The notes under the pieces are model-generated. The model had not been told where the DNA came from. It was given only the letters and a program-made list of their open reading frames with translations, and did not search any database. This document shows positions 8,534 through 16,854 of a stretch of DNA of 64,000 nt, piece after piece. The number at the start of each line of letters is the position of its first letter. Positions within the stretch are counted from its first letter, which is position 1. Location of the stretch: positions 1 through 64,000 of the forward strand of contig NZ_JAERQD010000024.1 in assembly GCF_016735695.1 (NCBI RefSeq), given 5' to 3'. Source of the stretch: Microvirga zambiensis WSM3693 (GTDB lineage Bacteria > Pseudomonadota > Alphaproteobacteria > Rhizobiales > Beijerinckiaceae). Position numbers and translations under genes: made by a program.

Positions 8534-10201
8534 ATGAAACCGTTCTCGCTTCTCGCCGTGGCAGCCCACCTCGTTCTCCTGGGCTCCGGGGTGGCCTTCG
8601 CTCAGAGCGTGAGCGTCCCTCTGGATGTCTCGATCCTGGCGATCAATGACTTCCACGGCAATCTCGAGCCGCCCACTGGCGGCATTAGAATCCGCGATCC
8701 CAACGACTCCGCTAAGCAGGTTGCGGTACCTGCTGGAGGATCGGAAGCCATGGCGACCCTCGTTAAGCAGCTGAAGGGCGCCAACCGGAACTCGATCTTT
8801 GTGGCCGCCGGCGACCTGATCGGCGCCAGTCCGCTACTCTCCGCCCTCTTCCATGACGAGCCAACCGTGGAATCTCTGTCCCTGATGGGTCTTGAGGCCT
8901 CGGCGGTCGGCAACCATGAGTTTGATGAGGGCAAGGATGAGTTGCTGCGCATGCAGAACGGCGGCTGCCATCCGAAGGATGGGTGCCGCGGACCGCACCC
9001 CTTCAAAGGAGCGGGGTACCAGTATCTGGCTGCGAGCACCGTCGAGACGGCCACCGGCAAGACGATCTTGCCGGCCTACTCCGTCAAGGAGTTTGAGGGC
9101 ATTCCTGTCGCCTTCATTGGTCTGACCCTGAAGGCCACGCCCAGCATCGTGATGCCCTCAGGCGTGGCCGGCCTCACATTCCAGGACGAAGCAGAGACCG
9201 TGAATGCCCTCGTACCGGAACTGCGCGCCAAGGGGATCGAGGCCATCGTGGTGCTGATCCACGAAGGCGGCTTTCCCACGGGCGATTACAACGAGTGCCC
9301 TGGCATCTCCGGCCCCATCGTCGAGATCGTCAAGAAGATCGACAGGGCAGTTGATCTCGTCATCAGCGGCCATACGCATCGAGCCTACAATTGCCGGATC
9401 GATGACCGCCTGGTCACGAGCGGGGACAAATTCGGCACGCTCGTGACCAGCATCAGCCTGAAGATCGACCGGGCCACGCGCGATGTCGTGGTCTCCAAGG
9501 CGGACAACGTCATCGTCCGAACTGACATGTATGCCAGGGATCCCGAGCAAACGGCATTGCTGCAGGATTACCAGAAGCTTGTCGCGCCCCTGGCCAACCG
9601 GGTTGTCGGTGTCTTGGCGGCCTCCCTCAGCAAGGTCGATACCCCGACTGGCGAAACGCCACTCGGCGACGTGATCGCCGACACTCAGCTGGCCGCGACC
9701 TCGACGGAACGAGACGGAAAGGCCGTGATCGCCTTCATGAACCCGGGCGGCATTCGAACGGATCTCCTCAAGAAGGAGGGTGGCAAGGTGACCTATGCTG
9801 AACTCTTCGCCGTCCAGCCCTTCAGCAACGCGCTGGTGACGATGGATCTCTCCGGCACCCAGATCAAAGCCTTGCTGGAGCAGCAGTGGACAGACCAGTC
9901 CAAGCCTCGCATTCTGCAGGTCTCGAAGGGTTTCACTTACACGTGGGACAATGCTCGATCCGTAGGGGATCGTGTTCTCGCGGACAGCATCACGCTCAAT
10001 GGCCGCCCCGTCGCGATGGACATGACCTACCGCGTGACGGTCAACAGTTTCCTGGCCGATGGCGGTGATGGGTTTTCAGGGCTGAAGCAGGGCGAGAACC
10101 TGCAGTACGGCCCCTCCGACATGGACGCATTCAGCGCTTACTTCGCCGGCAACAGCCCGATTGCGCCAGGGCCTCTAGATCGCATCAAGCGCTTGAACTG
10201 A
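8534..10201 (+). CDS. Secreted 5'-nucleotidase / metallophosphoesterase (UshA-like)
   Basis: A 555-residue periplasmic enzyme that should hydrolyse nucleotides or related phosphoesters to release phosphate. A signal peptide (about residues 1-23, ending GVAFAQS) is followed by the metallophosphoesterase domain with LAINDFHGN, AAGDLIGASP, VGNHEFDEG and VISGHTHRAYNC, giving all metal-binding blocks. The C-terminal 5'-nucleotidase domain (from roughly residue 345) includes GDVIADTQL, FMNPGGIRTDL and NSFLADGGDGF, the substrate-specificity half. The gene is intact although both flanks are decayed. It overlaps no neighbour and no pho-box-like repeat is obvious upstream. Confidence 0.9.
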   Translation: MKPFSLLAVAAHLVLLGSGVAFAQSVSVPLDVSILAINDFHGNLEPPTGGIRIRDPNDSAKQVAVPAGGSEAMATLVKQLKGANRNSIFVAAGDLIGASPLLSALFHDEPTVESLSLMGLEASAVGNHEFDEGKDELLRMQNGGCHPKDGCRGPHPFKGAGYQYLAASTVETATGKTILPAYSVKEFEGIPVAFIGLTLKATPSIVMPSGVAGLTFQDEAETVNALVPELRAKGIEAIVVLIHEGGFPTGDYNECPGISGPIVEIVKKIDRAVDLVISGHTHRAYNCRIDDRLVTSGDKFGTLVTSISLKIDRATRDVVVSKADNVIVRTDMYARDPEQTALLQDYQKLVAPLANRVVGVLAASLSKVDTPTGETPLGDVIADTQLAATSTERDGKAVIAFMNPGGIRTDLLKKEGGKVTYAELFAVQPFSNALVTMDLSGTQIKALLEQQWTDQSKPRILQVSKGFTYTWDNARSVGDRVLADSITLNGRPVAMDMTYRVTVNSFLADGGDGFSGLKQGENLQYGPSDMDAFSAYFAGNSPIAPGPLDRIKRLN

Positions 10202-10327
10202 CGGTTCGAACCTGCACCAGGCGATGTTCCCTGGGACGGCATCCCAATCGCTCGCATGCGATGCTGCGAATGGGCCGGTCGATCGCATTGGCAGGATCCA
10301 ACATGATCCCGGCCAGGAGGACTGGCA

Positions 10328-10440
10328 ATGAGCTTCCAGATTGATCCGCTGATTGCCTTGGGCGTCGTGCTGGCCACCGCGACGACCGATGCGGCGTACG
10401 TGTTCTTCAACGCGGCCGTGGTGGCCCGGCATCGGGTCAG
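10328..10440 (+). pseudogene. 5' fragment of a small membrane protein
   Basis: A strong ribosome binding site (AGGAGG) precedes ATG 10328, which opens a hydrophobic N terminus (MSFQIDPLIALGVVLATATT, then AYVFFNAAVVARHRVR). At about 10440 the frame runs straight into an unrelated DNA-binding fragment and stops at 10579. The original membrane protein has lost its 3' end at this junction. Confidence 0.45.
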
Positions 10441-10466
10441 GATGGAAGCTGAGCCATCAAAAGTCA

Positions 10467-11115
10467 TTCGCTCTCGCGATCCGGATAAGTCGTTGCCGGA
10501 CTGGGTTTATTCCCAGATCCGCGAAGCTATTCGCTCGGGGCATTTCATACCCGGCGCCGCCAGCGCGAGCGTCATGTAGCGACGCGGCGGAGTGTCAGCC
10601 GCACGCGGGTGCGCAAGGCTTTGCGGCGGCTGGAGGTCGAGGGGCTCCTGAGCTTCCATCCAGAAAGGGCTGCGGGTGGCGGAGCTGGATCCGCAGATGA
10701 TCGACGAGCTGTATTTCATGCGGCAGGAGTTGGAAGGAACCGCCGCGTGGCTGGCAGCCCGCAACGCATCGATGGCCGAGGTGAGGCTGATGCGGCTGAT
10801 CGTGGATGAGGAGGCGGAGCTTCTGGACAGCCCGTCCCTTCTGGGCCGACTGACCATACCTTGCATCAGACAATCCCGGGCGCCGCGCAGAACCGTTATC
10901 TTGTAACATCTCTGAATGTGTTGCGCGACGGAATGATGCTTATTTCATCGACCAATCTTCACAGCCCGACCCGGGCCAGGGCGGCCCATGACGAACATTG
11001 CCGCATCGTCGAGGCCATCGAGCGCGGAGATGCCGATGGGGCGAGGGCGACCGCCCGCGCGCATGTCGTTGCTGCGCATGAGGCTAAATTGCGGGAAAAA
11101 TCCGCGATCGCCTGA
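10467..11115 (+). pseudogene. GntR-family (FCD) transcription regulator, frameshifted
   Basis: In successive frames the strand encodes LPDWVYSQIREAIRSGHFIPG (start of the GntR wHTH), RKALRRLEVEGLLSFHPERG (recognition-helix part), MIDELYFMRQELEGTAAWLAARNA, then NRYLVTSLNVLRDGMMLI and HDEHCRIVEAIERGDADGARATARAHV, the last helices of the FCD ligand domain. At least three frame changes separate the parts, so no functional repressor is made. Its former targets may be the decayed dehydrogenase and permease nearby. Confidence 0.75.
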
Positions 11116-11486
11116 CTGCTCTCCGGCCGTTTCATGGAAGAATATGGTCTCCCATCCGCTGTGGATTGGCTTGCCGCTTGGGTCCACGTGCTTCGACTGG
11201 GGCGAGGGCAAGAGTGGATCTCCACACCCGCCAAGGCACCTAGCAATGGCAGACCGACCTGATGCGAAGTGACGCCAACCGGTCCAGGCTCTTATATCAA
11301 ATTGATATATCTGAAAGGCAAATTGCAAACCTAGTAATACCCCCCCTGCATGTTACGTTCGAACTGCACGGGAACCGGATCGGCGGGTCTCGTTGAGACG
11401 TGTTTTGAACTCAAGACATCATCGGCGAATGCGGCAAGGCATCGCGTCGCGCAGTGACGCGCAACGCGCCGGGCCAGGGAGGATTT

Positions 11487-12848
11487 ATGACGACACCGCG
11501 CAATTGGAAAGTGACGCTGGCGGGCGAATGCATGCTGAACCGCCCGTTCGCCATGCACGACGAGCCCGACTTTCTCAAGGTAGGCGAGTTGCTGAAGGAT
11601 GCCGACGTTACCTACGGCCATCTCGAGATGAATTTTGCCGATTACGACGAGCTCAAATGGCCGGCGCGCGGCCAGGGCATCGGCAGCTTCATGATGGCGG
11701 ATCCCGAGATCGCCAAGGATCTGAGGTGGGCCGGCTTCGACATCATGTCGACGGCCCATAACCACAGCTTCGACTTTGGCGCCGAGGGACTCCTGGCCAC
11801 GAAGAAGCATATGAAGGCCGCCGGCATCGTCACGGCGGGAACCGGCGCCGATCTCGAAACGGCGAGCGAGCCTGGCTATGTCGAGAAGAAAAACGGCCGC
11901 GTTGCGCTCGTCTCCGCCAGCTCCGGCAACCAGCACTTCATGTGGGCCAGCCATCCGAAAGGTGCGCTGCGCGGCCGGCCCGGCGTCAACCCACTTCGCC
12001 TGAGCTTCGAATTCATGATCGACGAGCAGACGGCCAGAAACCTCAAGGATTTCGCGCAGAAGCTCAACATCGCGAAACCGCCGAAGCATGGCAGGGAAGG
12101 CTCCTTCGGTATTCAGATCCCCGGGGCGCAGCAATGGGGCGATCCCGACTCCTTCTTCGTCGGCGACCGCTGCGAGATCATCAGCCGCTGCCATCAGAGG
12201 GACCTCGAGCGCAACCTGCGTTCCATCGATGAGGCTCAATCGATGGCGGACCTCGTCATCGTCGCGCATCATTTCAGCGTCTCGGATGGCCCGCGCGGCG
12301 ACACGCCGCCGAAATTCGTGCAGCAGTTCGCTCGTGCCGCCATTGATGGTGGTGCCGACATCTATGTCGGTCACGGCTGGCATCGCACGCTCGGCATCGA
12401 GATTTACAACGGCAAGCCGATCTTCTACGGCCTCGGAAACTTCTTCGCCCAGTCCGAGTTCATTCAGCGCGTTCCCTACGACAGCTACGATGCCTGGGGA
12501 CACGACGTGGACCGGCTGCCGATGCTCACGCCGGCTGCCCACCCGCTCCATCCGGGACTCGATACGCCGTCTGATACTTGGTGGAGCTCCGCCATCGTTC
12601 AGCTGGAGATGGACGCCCAGAGAGTGAAGCGCATCCTCCTGCATCCGGTGGAGATGGGACGCGACTCCTCCGGTCAAGCCAATCAGACCCGCCGGACGGG
12701 CAAGGGCGAGCATCATCTCACCGAAGGGCGTCCGATGGCGGCGAAGGGCGAGGACGCCGTGCGCATCCTTGAACGCTACCGTCGCCTGTCGGAACCGTTT
12801 GGAACCTATATCGAGATCCGGAACGGCGTCGGAATCGTCGAGCTTTAA
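11487..12848 (+). CDS. CapA-family (PgsA/CapA-like) protein
   Basis: A 453-residue protein of the CapA family, which shares a metallophosphoesterase-like fold and is named after poly-gamma-glutamate synthesis. Visible blocks are VTLAGECMLNRP, DVTYGHLEMNFADY, DIMSTAHNHSFDFG, IVTAGTGADLETA, HGWHRTLGIEIYNGKPIFYGLGNF. AGGGAGG lies just before ATG 11487. Unlike capsule-linked CapA proteins it has no signal peptide or membrane anchor, so it should be cytoplasmic. It sits before a peptide-type ABC importer rather than other capsule genes, which argues for a catabolic hydrolase or phosphatase role on an imported compound. That role is inferred. Confidence 0.85.
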   Translation: MTTPRNWKVTLAGECMLNRPFAMHDEPDFLKVGELLKDADVTYGHLEMNFADYDELKWPARGQGIGSFMMADPEIAKDLRWAGFDIMSTAHNHSFDFGAEGLLATKKHMKAAGIVTAGTGADLETASEPGYVEKKNGRVALVSASSGNQHFMWASHPKGALRGRPGVNPLRLSFEFMIDEQTARNLKDFAQKLNIAKPPKHGREGSFGIQIPGAQQWGDPDSFFVGDRCEIISRCHQRDLERNLRSIDEAQSMADLVIVAHHFSVSDGPRGDTPPKFVQQFARAAIDGGADIYVGHGWHRTLGIEIYNGKPIFYGLGNFFAQSEFIQRVPYDSYDAWGHDVDRLPMLTPAAHPLHPGLDTPSDTWWSSAIVQLEMDAQRVKRILLHPVEMGRDSSGQANQTRRTGKGEHHLTEGRPMAAKGEDAVRILERYRRLSEPFGTYIEIRNGVGIVEL

Positions 12849-12860
12849 GTCCTGAAACGG

Positions 12861-12893
12861 CGGCTTGTGGCGGATCTTCTCCCCCACAAGCCG
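12861..12893 (+). terminator. Strong hairpin between the CapA-like gene and the ABC operon
   Basis: CGGCTTGTGG (12861-12870) is the perfect complement of CCACAAGCCG (12884-12893) with a 13-base loop. No T run follows, so it may act as an mRNA-stabilising or attenuating stem rather than a classical terminator. Confidence 0.4.
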
Positions 12894-12959
12894 CACAATC
12901 AAAACAGATGGCCTGACGCGGTTTTGTGCCAAGGACATCGTAGAAAAGGGAGGTGACGC

Positions 12960-13973
12960 ATGCAGCACGCTGAGCAATTAGTTGCCGGTGCGCGCACCGT
13001 CGCGAGTGCCACAAGTCCGTCGCCGTTGCTGGATGTCCGCGATCTCACCGTCACGTTTCCCGGCGCAGCGGGTCCTGTCCAGATTGTCAGAGGTCTGAAC
13101 TACTCCATTGCCCGTGGGGAAACGCTCGGCATCGTCGGCGAGAGCGGCTGCGGCAAGACGATGACCTCTCTTGCGCTTCTCGGTCTGGTTTCAGGTGGCG
13201 GGAAGGTCGATGGCACGATCGATTTCAATGGCAGCAATCTCGTCTCGTTCTCCCAGCGGCAATGGCAGCAGCTGAGAGGCCGCGATATCGCGATGATCTT
13301 CCAGGAACCGATGACTGCCATGAATCCGGTCATGCCGGTGGGCCGTCAGATCGGGGAGGTTCTCATCAAGCACCAGAAGCTCTCCCGGCGACAGGCGGAG
13401 AAGCGGGCCGTCGAGCTTCTCGCGTCGGTCGGAATTCCGTCGCCGGCACGGCGGGCCCAGGACTATCCGCATCAGCTTTCCGGCGGCATGCGCCAACGTG
13501 CCATGATCGCCATGGCGCTCGCCTGCCGGCCTAGGCTTCTGATCGCCGACGAGCCGACCACGGCTCTCGACGTCACGATCCAGGCGCAGATCCTCGACCT
13601 GATGCTGACCCTTCAGGACGAGGCGAAGATGTCGATACAATTCATCAGCCATAATCTGGCGGTCGTGTCCGAGGTCGCCCATTCGATCATGGTGATGTAT
13701 GCCGGTAAGGCTGTCGAATATGCACCCTCCGACGACCTGTTTGCCAATCCGCTGCATCCCTACACGCAGGGCCTGATCGCGACCCTGCCCGATCCTGACA
13801 AGCAGGTGAAGCGCTTGTACGTCATTCCCGGCCGCGTAACCTCCGGCATCACGGTCGGCTGCCGCTTCGCTTCGCGCTGCCCGCGCGCGGACGAGGGATG
13901 CCGCCGGACGGAGCCGGAGTTCGTCGAGGTCGCGCCGGGTCATCACGTAGCCTGCCACAAGGTTGGATCATGA
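12960..13973 (+). CDS. Peptide-type ABC transporter ATPase (OppD/DppD-like)
   Basis: A 337-residue nucleotide-binding subunit energising uptake of a peptide or peptide-like solute. Walker A is [10 protein letters not shown], the Q loop is [12 protein letters not shown], the signature is [15 protein letters not shown] and Walker B is [12 protein letters not shown]. The C-terminal Opp/Dpp-type extension with a Cys-rich segment ([20 protein letters not shown]) is present. GGGAGGTGA precedes the ATG. The stop overlaps the next start as ATGA, so the two ATPases are translationally coupled. Confidence 0.93.
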   Translation: MQHAEQLVAGARTVASATSPSPLLDVRDLTVTFPGAAGPVQIVRGLNYSIARGETLGIVGESGCGKTMTSLALLGLVSGGGKVDGTIDFNGSNLVSFSQRQWQQLRGRDIAMIFQEPMTAMNPVMPVGRQIGEVLIKHQKLSRRQAEKRAVELLASVGIPSPARRAQDYPHQLSGGMRQRAMIAMALACRPRLLIADEPTTALDVTIQAQILDLMLTLQDEAKMSIQFISHNLAVVSEVAHSIMVMYAGKAVEYAPSDDLFANPLHPYTQGLIATLPDPDKQVKRLYVIPGRVTSGITVGCRFASRCPRADEGCRRTEPEFVEVAPGHHVACHKVGS

Positions 13974-14914
13974 CCGAACTTCTGACGCTCGATCGTATCA
14001 GTGTCGATATTCCTCTGGATGGCGGGTTTCTGAAGCCCAAGACCATCCTGCAGGCCGTCAATGACGTGTCGCTCACGGTCTCGAAGGGCGAGACCCTGGC
14101 CCTCGTCGGGGAGAGCGGAAGCGGAAAGACCACGTTGGGGTATGTCGTGGCAGGCCTGCGGAAGCAAACGGCCGGCACTGTCACGTTCGGCAGCAGTCAA
14201 CGAAATGCCGATGGATCTCCTCCGGTGCAGGTGATCTTTCAGGACCCTTTCTCCGCCCTGGATCCGCGCATGATCGTGGGCGAGATCGTCGCCGAGCCCC
14301 TACGGCTGAAGGGCGTGTCAGCGAAGGAGAGATTGGCCAGGGCCGCCGAAGTTTTGGGCCAGGTCGGACTTCCCCCGGAAGCGGCTGGCCGCTATCCCCA
14401 CCAGTTCTCCGGCGGCCAGCGCCAGCGGATCGCGATCGCGCGGGCGTTGATCGCAGAACCGGAGATGATCGTCGCCGGCGAGCCTCTGTCAGCCCTCGAT
14501 GTCTCGATCCAGAGTCAGGTTCTCAACCTCCTGGACGACATCAAGCAGCAGCACGGGATCAGCTACCTCTTCATCAGCCACGATCTCGGCGTTGTTCGCC
14601 ATCTGGCTGATCGGGTCGCCGTGCTTTATCTGGGGCGGCTGATGGAGGTCGCATCGCGCGATGATCTCTTCGCCACACCAAGCCACCCCTATACGCAGGC
14701 TCTGCTCGCCGCTGTACCGCGGATTGGGAAAGGGCGTCGGAAGAAGGAGCAGATCCTGAGAGGCGAGATGCCGTCGCCGCTTGCTCCGCCTTCCGGCTGC
14801 GTCTTTCACACCCGCTGCCCGCGCGCCCAGGCCATTTGCCGCGAGACGAGACCCCAGCTGTTGCCGGCGCCGGGCCGCCCGACGCAGCTGTCTGCCTGTC
14901 ATTTCAAGGATTGA
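13970..14914 (+). CDS. Peptide-type ABC transporter ATPase (OppF/DppF-like)
   Basis: Second nucleotide-binding subunit, 314 residues. Walker A GESGSGKTTL, Q loop VIFQDPFSALDP, signature FSGGQRQRIAIARAL and switch-His SHDLGVVRH are clear. Walker B reads MIVAGEPLSALD, where the usual Asp before Glu is replaced by Gly, an unusual change worth noting. The C-terminal CVFHTRCPRAQAIC segment is of Opp/Dpp type. The start was set at the ATG overlapping the previous stop; longer in-frame starts lie inside the previous gene. Confidence 0.92.
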   Translation: MTELLTLDRISVDIPLDGGFLKPKTILQAVNDVSLTVSKGETLALVGESGSGKTTLGYVVAGLRKQTAGTVTFGSSQRNADGSPPVQVIFQDPFSALDPRMIVGEIVAEPLRLKGVSAKERLARAAEVLGQVGLPPEAAGRYPHQFSGGQRQRIAIARALIAEPEMIVAGEPLSALDVSIQSQVLNLLDDIKQQHGISYLFISHDLGVVRHLADRVAVLYLGRLMEVASRDDLFATPSHPYTQALLAAVPRIGKGRRKKEQILRGEMPSPLAPPSGCVFHTRCPRAQAICRETRPQLLPAPGRPTQLSACHFKD

Positions 14915-14918
14915 GCCG

Positions 14919-15872
14919 ATGTTGAGATACACAGTATCGCGTCTTCTCCAAGCCGTCCTCGTCATTCTCGTGATGTCGCTGCTGCTCTTCATGCTGATCG
15001 GGCTAATGCCGGGCGACCCAGTGGAGAACATGCTCGAAGGCAATCCGTCGCTCACGCCGGACACCATGGCGCAGATGCGGGCCCTCTACGGGCTCGACCA
15101 GCCGGTCTACGTTCGCTACGGACACTGGCTCTATTCGGCGCTGCATGGCGATCTCGGCTATTCCAGCGTTTATTTCCGCCCCGTCCTCGAGGTTCTGGGG
15201 CCCGCGATCGTACAGACGGCGAAGCTCCTCGTGGCGACCGAGATTATCAGCATTCCGCTGGCCATGCTGCTCGGGGCGCTCGCGGCGCGCAGGCCCGGCG
15301 GCTGGACGGACAGCTTGATCAGCCTGTTCGCCTTCGCGAGCATTTCCCTTCCCGGCTTCTGGACGTCCCTCATCCTCATCATCGTGTTTTCGGTCAAACT
15401 GGGATGGCTCCCCGCCAGCGGCACGCCGCTGATGGGCGATGCCTCGCTGAGTGAGCAGATCGTCCATATGATACTGCCCGTGACCGTCCTAACATTCTTT
15501 CATGTCGGTCCGTTGGTGCGCTACGTCCGCGCCTCGATGATCGAGACGCTGAACTCCGACTTCGTCCGAACGGCACGCGCGAAGGGCCTGTCTGAAAGCG
15601 CGGTCATTATCCGACATGCGCTGCGCAACGCGCTCATCCCAATGGTGACGGTGCTGGCGCTCGGCTTTGGGTCCCTGTTCTCAGGTGCCCTGGTGGTCGA
15701 AACGATCTTCGGCATGCTTGGCATGGGCAAGATCATCTACGACGCCGTCAGCAACATCGATTTCAACCTGGCACTCGTCGGTCTCCTGCTGGCGACCATC
15801 GTCACCCTGCTGTCGAGCCTCTTGGCCGACCTTGCCTATGCCTGGCTCGATCCAAGGATTGTCCTGAAATGA
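14919..15872 (+). CDS. Peptide-type ABC transporter permease (DppB-like)
   Basis: A 317-residue inner-membrane permease with six predicted helices. The N terminus (YTVSRLLQAVLVILVMSLLLFMLI) followed by MPGDPVENML is diagnostic of the DppB family. The EAA-type coupling loop is seen in FVRTARAKGLSESAVIIRHALRNAL. ATG 14919 lies four bases after the stop of the ATPase gene, with AAGGA before it. The last bases overlap the next start. Confidence 0.92.
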   Translation: MLRYTVSRLLQAVLVILVMSLLLFMLIGLMPGDPVENMLEGNPSLTPDTMAQMRALYGLDQPVYVRYGHWLYSALHGDLGYSSVYFRPVLEVLGPAIVQTAKLLVATEIISIPLAMLLGALAARRPGGWTDSLISLFAFASISLPGFWTSLILIIVFSVKLGWLPASGTPLMGDASLSEQIVHMILPVTVLTFFHVGPLVRYVRASMIETLNSDFVRTARAKGLSESAVIIRHALRNALIPMVTVLALGFGSLFSGALVVETIFGMLGMGKIIYDAVSNIDFNLALVGLLLATIVTLLSSLLADLAYAWLDPRIVLK

Positions 15873-16819
15873 GCACCGCGACCCTGTCAAACGTCTCGAC
15901 ACTCACCCGTGACAACTCGGTCTGGAGGAAGCGTTGGGAGAGGTTCCGCCACAACAAGCTTGCGATGGTGTCGCTGGTGTTCATTCTGCTTCTGGCGTCC
16001 GCCTGTGCGATGGCGGGGCCGATTGAGTATCTGATGGGCCTCGATGCCAACGCGACCAGCCTGCTGCGGCGGTTTCGCCCGCCATCCGCCCAGCACTGGC
16101 TCGGCACCGATGATCTCGGCCGGGATGTCCTTCTGCGCCTGCTCTACGGCGGTCAAGTCTCGATTGCGGTCGGCCTGCTGGCCACGTTCATCACGGCGGT
16201 CATCGGGATCGCGATCGGTGTGATTGCCGGCTACGTCGGAGGGCGGTTCGACAACATTCTCATGCGCATGACCGATTGCATCATCGCTCTGCCGCTGATC
16301 CCGGTTCTGATCGTCCTTGGGGCCGTGGACCTCACGAAAATTGGTCTGAGTCAGGATTCTGCCTCCTCGCCGACGGTGGTCTTTCTGAGGATCGTGATCA
16401 TCATCGCGCTCGTGGACTGGACCACGATTGCCAGGATCGCACGCGCAGGCACCATAACGGTTCGCAATGTCGACTACGTGCGGGCTGCGACCGTGAGTGG
16501 TGCCCGGGCCCGCTACAATGTCCTGGTTCATATCCTGCCGAACATTGCGACGCCGCTGATCGTTGCGATGACCCTCTCGGTCGGCCGCATCATTCTGTTC
16601 GAGTCGACACTGAGCTTTCTCGGGTTCGGCATCGTTCCGCCGACGCCGACCTGGGGCAACATGCTGACCAATGCGCAGCAGCTGATTATCTCGGCCCCGA
16701 TGCTCGCCGTCTACCCCGGCTTTCTCATCTTCACCACCGTCATGGCGGTGAATTTCGTTGGCGACGGGGTGAGATCTGCCTTCGACCCGCGCGCGGAGAC
16801 AGGTTCAGGTTCGCATTGA
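15869..16819 (+). CDS. Peptide-type ABC transporter permease (DppC-like)
   Basis: A 316-residue partner permease. It has the DppC-type N terminus (WERFRHNKLAMVSLVFILLLASA), the landmark HWLGTDDLGRDVLLRLLYG and the coupling loop YVRAATVSGARARYNVLVHILPN. The start overlaps the previous stop by four bases (ATGA). Confidence 0.92.
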   Translation: MSTATLSNVSTLTRDNSVWRKRWERFRHNKLAMVSLVFILLLASACAMAGPIEYLMGLDANATSLLRRFRPPSAQHWLGTDDLGRDVLLRLLYGGQVSIAVGLLATFITAVIGIAIGVIAGYVGGRFDNILMRMTDCIIALPLIPVLIVLGAVDLTKIGLSQDSASSPTVVFLRIVIIIALVDWTTIARIARAGTITVRNVDYVRAATVSGARARYNVLVHILPNIATPLIVAMTLSVGRIILFESTLSFLGFGIVPPTPTWGNMLTNAQQLIISAPMLAVYPGFLIFTTVMAVNFVGDGVRSAFDPRAETGSGSH

Positions 16820-16854
16820 TCACGTGCGATAAACAGAACTTCAGGGAGGAAAAA

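Noticed and set aside
11331..12977. A 548-codon open frame on the minus strand opposite the CapA-like gene
   Set aside because: Composition is Arg/Asp/His/Leu-rich shadow sequence, with no motif or ribosome binding site, while the plus strand encodes a recognisable CapA protein.
16276..16854. N-terminal extension of the 16855-18546 binding protein
   Set aside because: The extra 193 residues overlap the permease gene and precede a perfect signal peptide with its own ribosome binding site.
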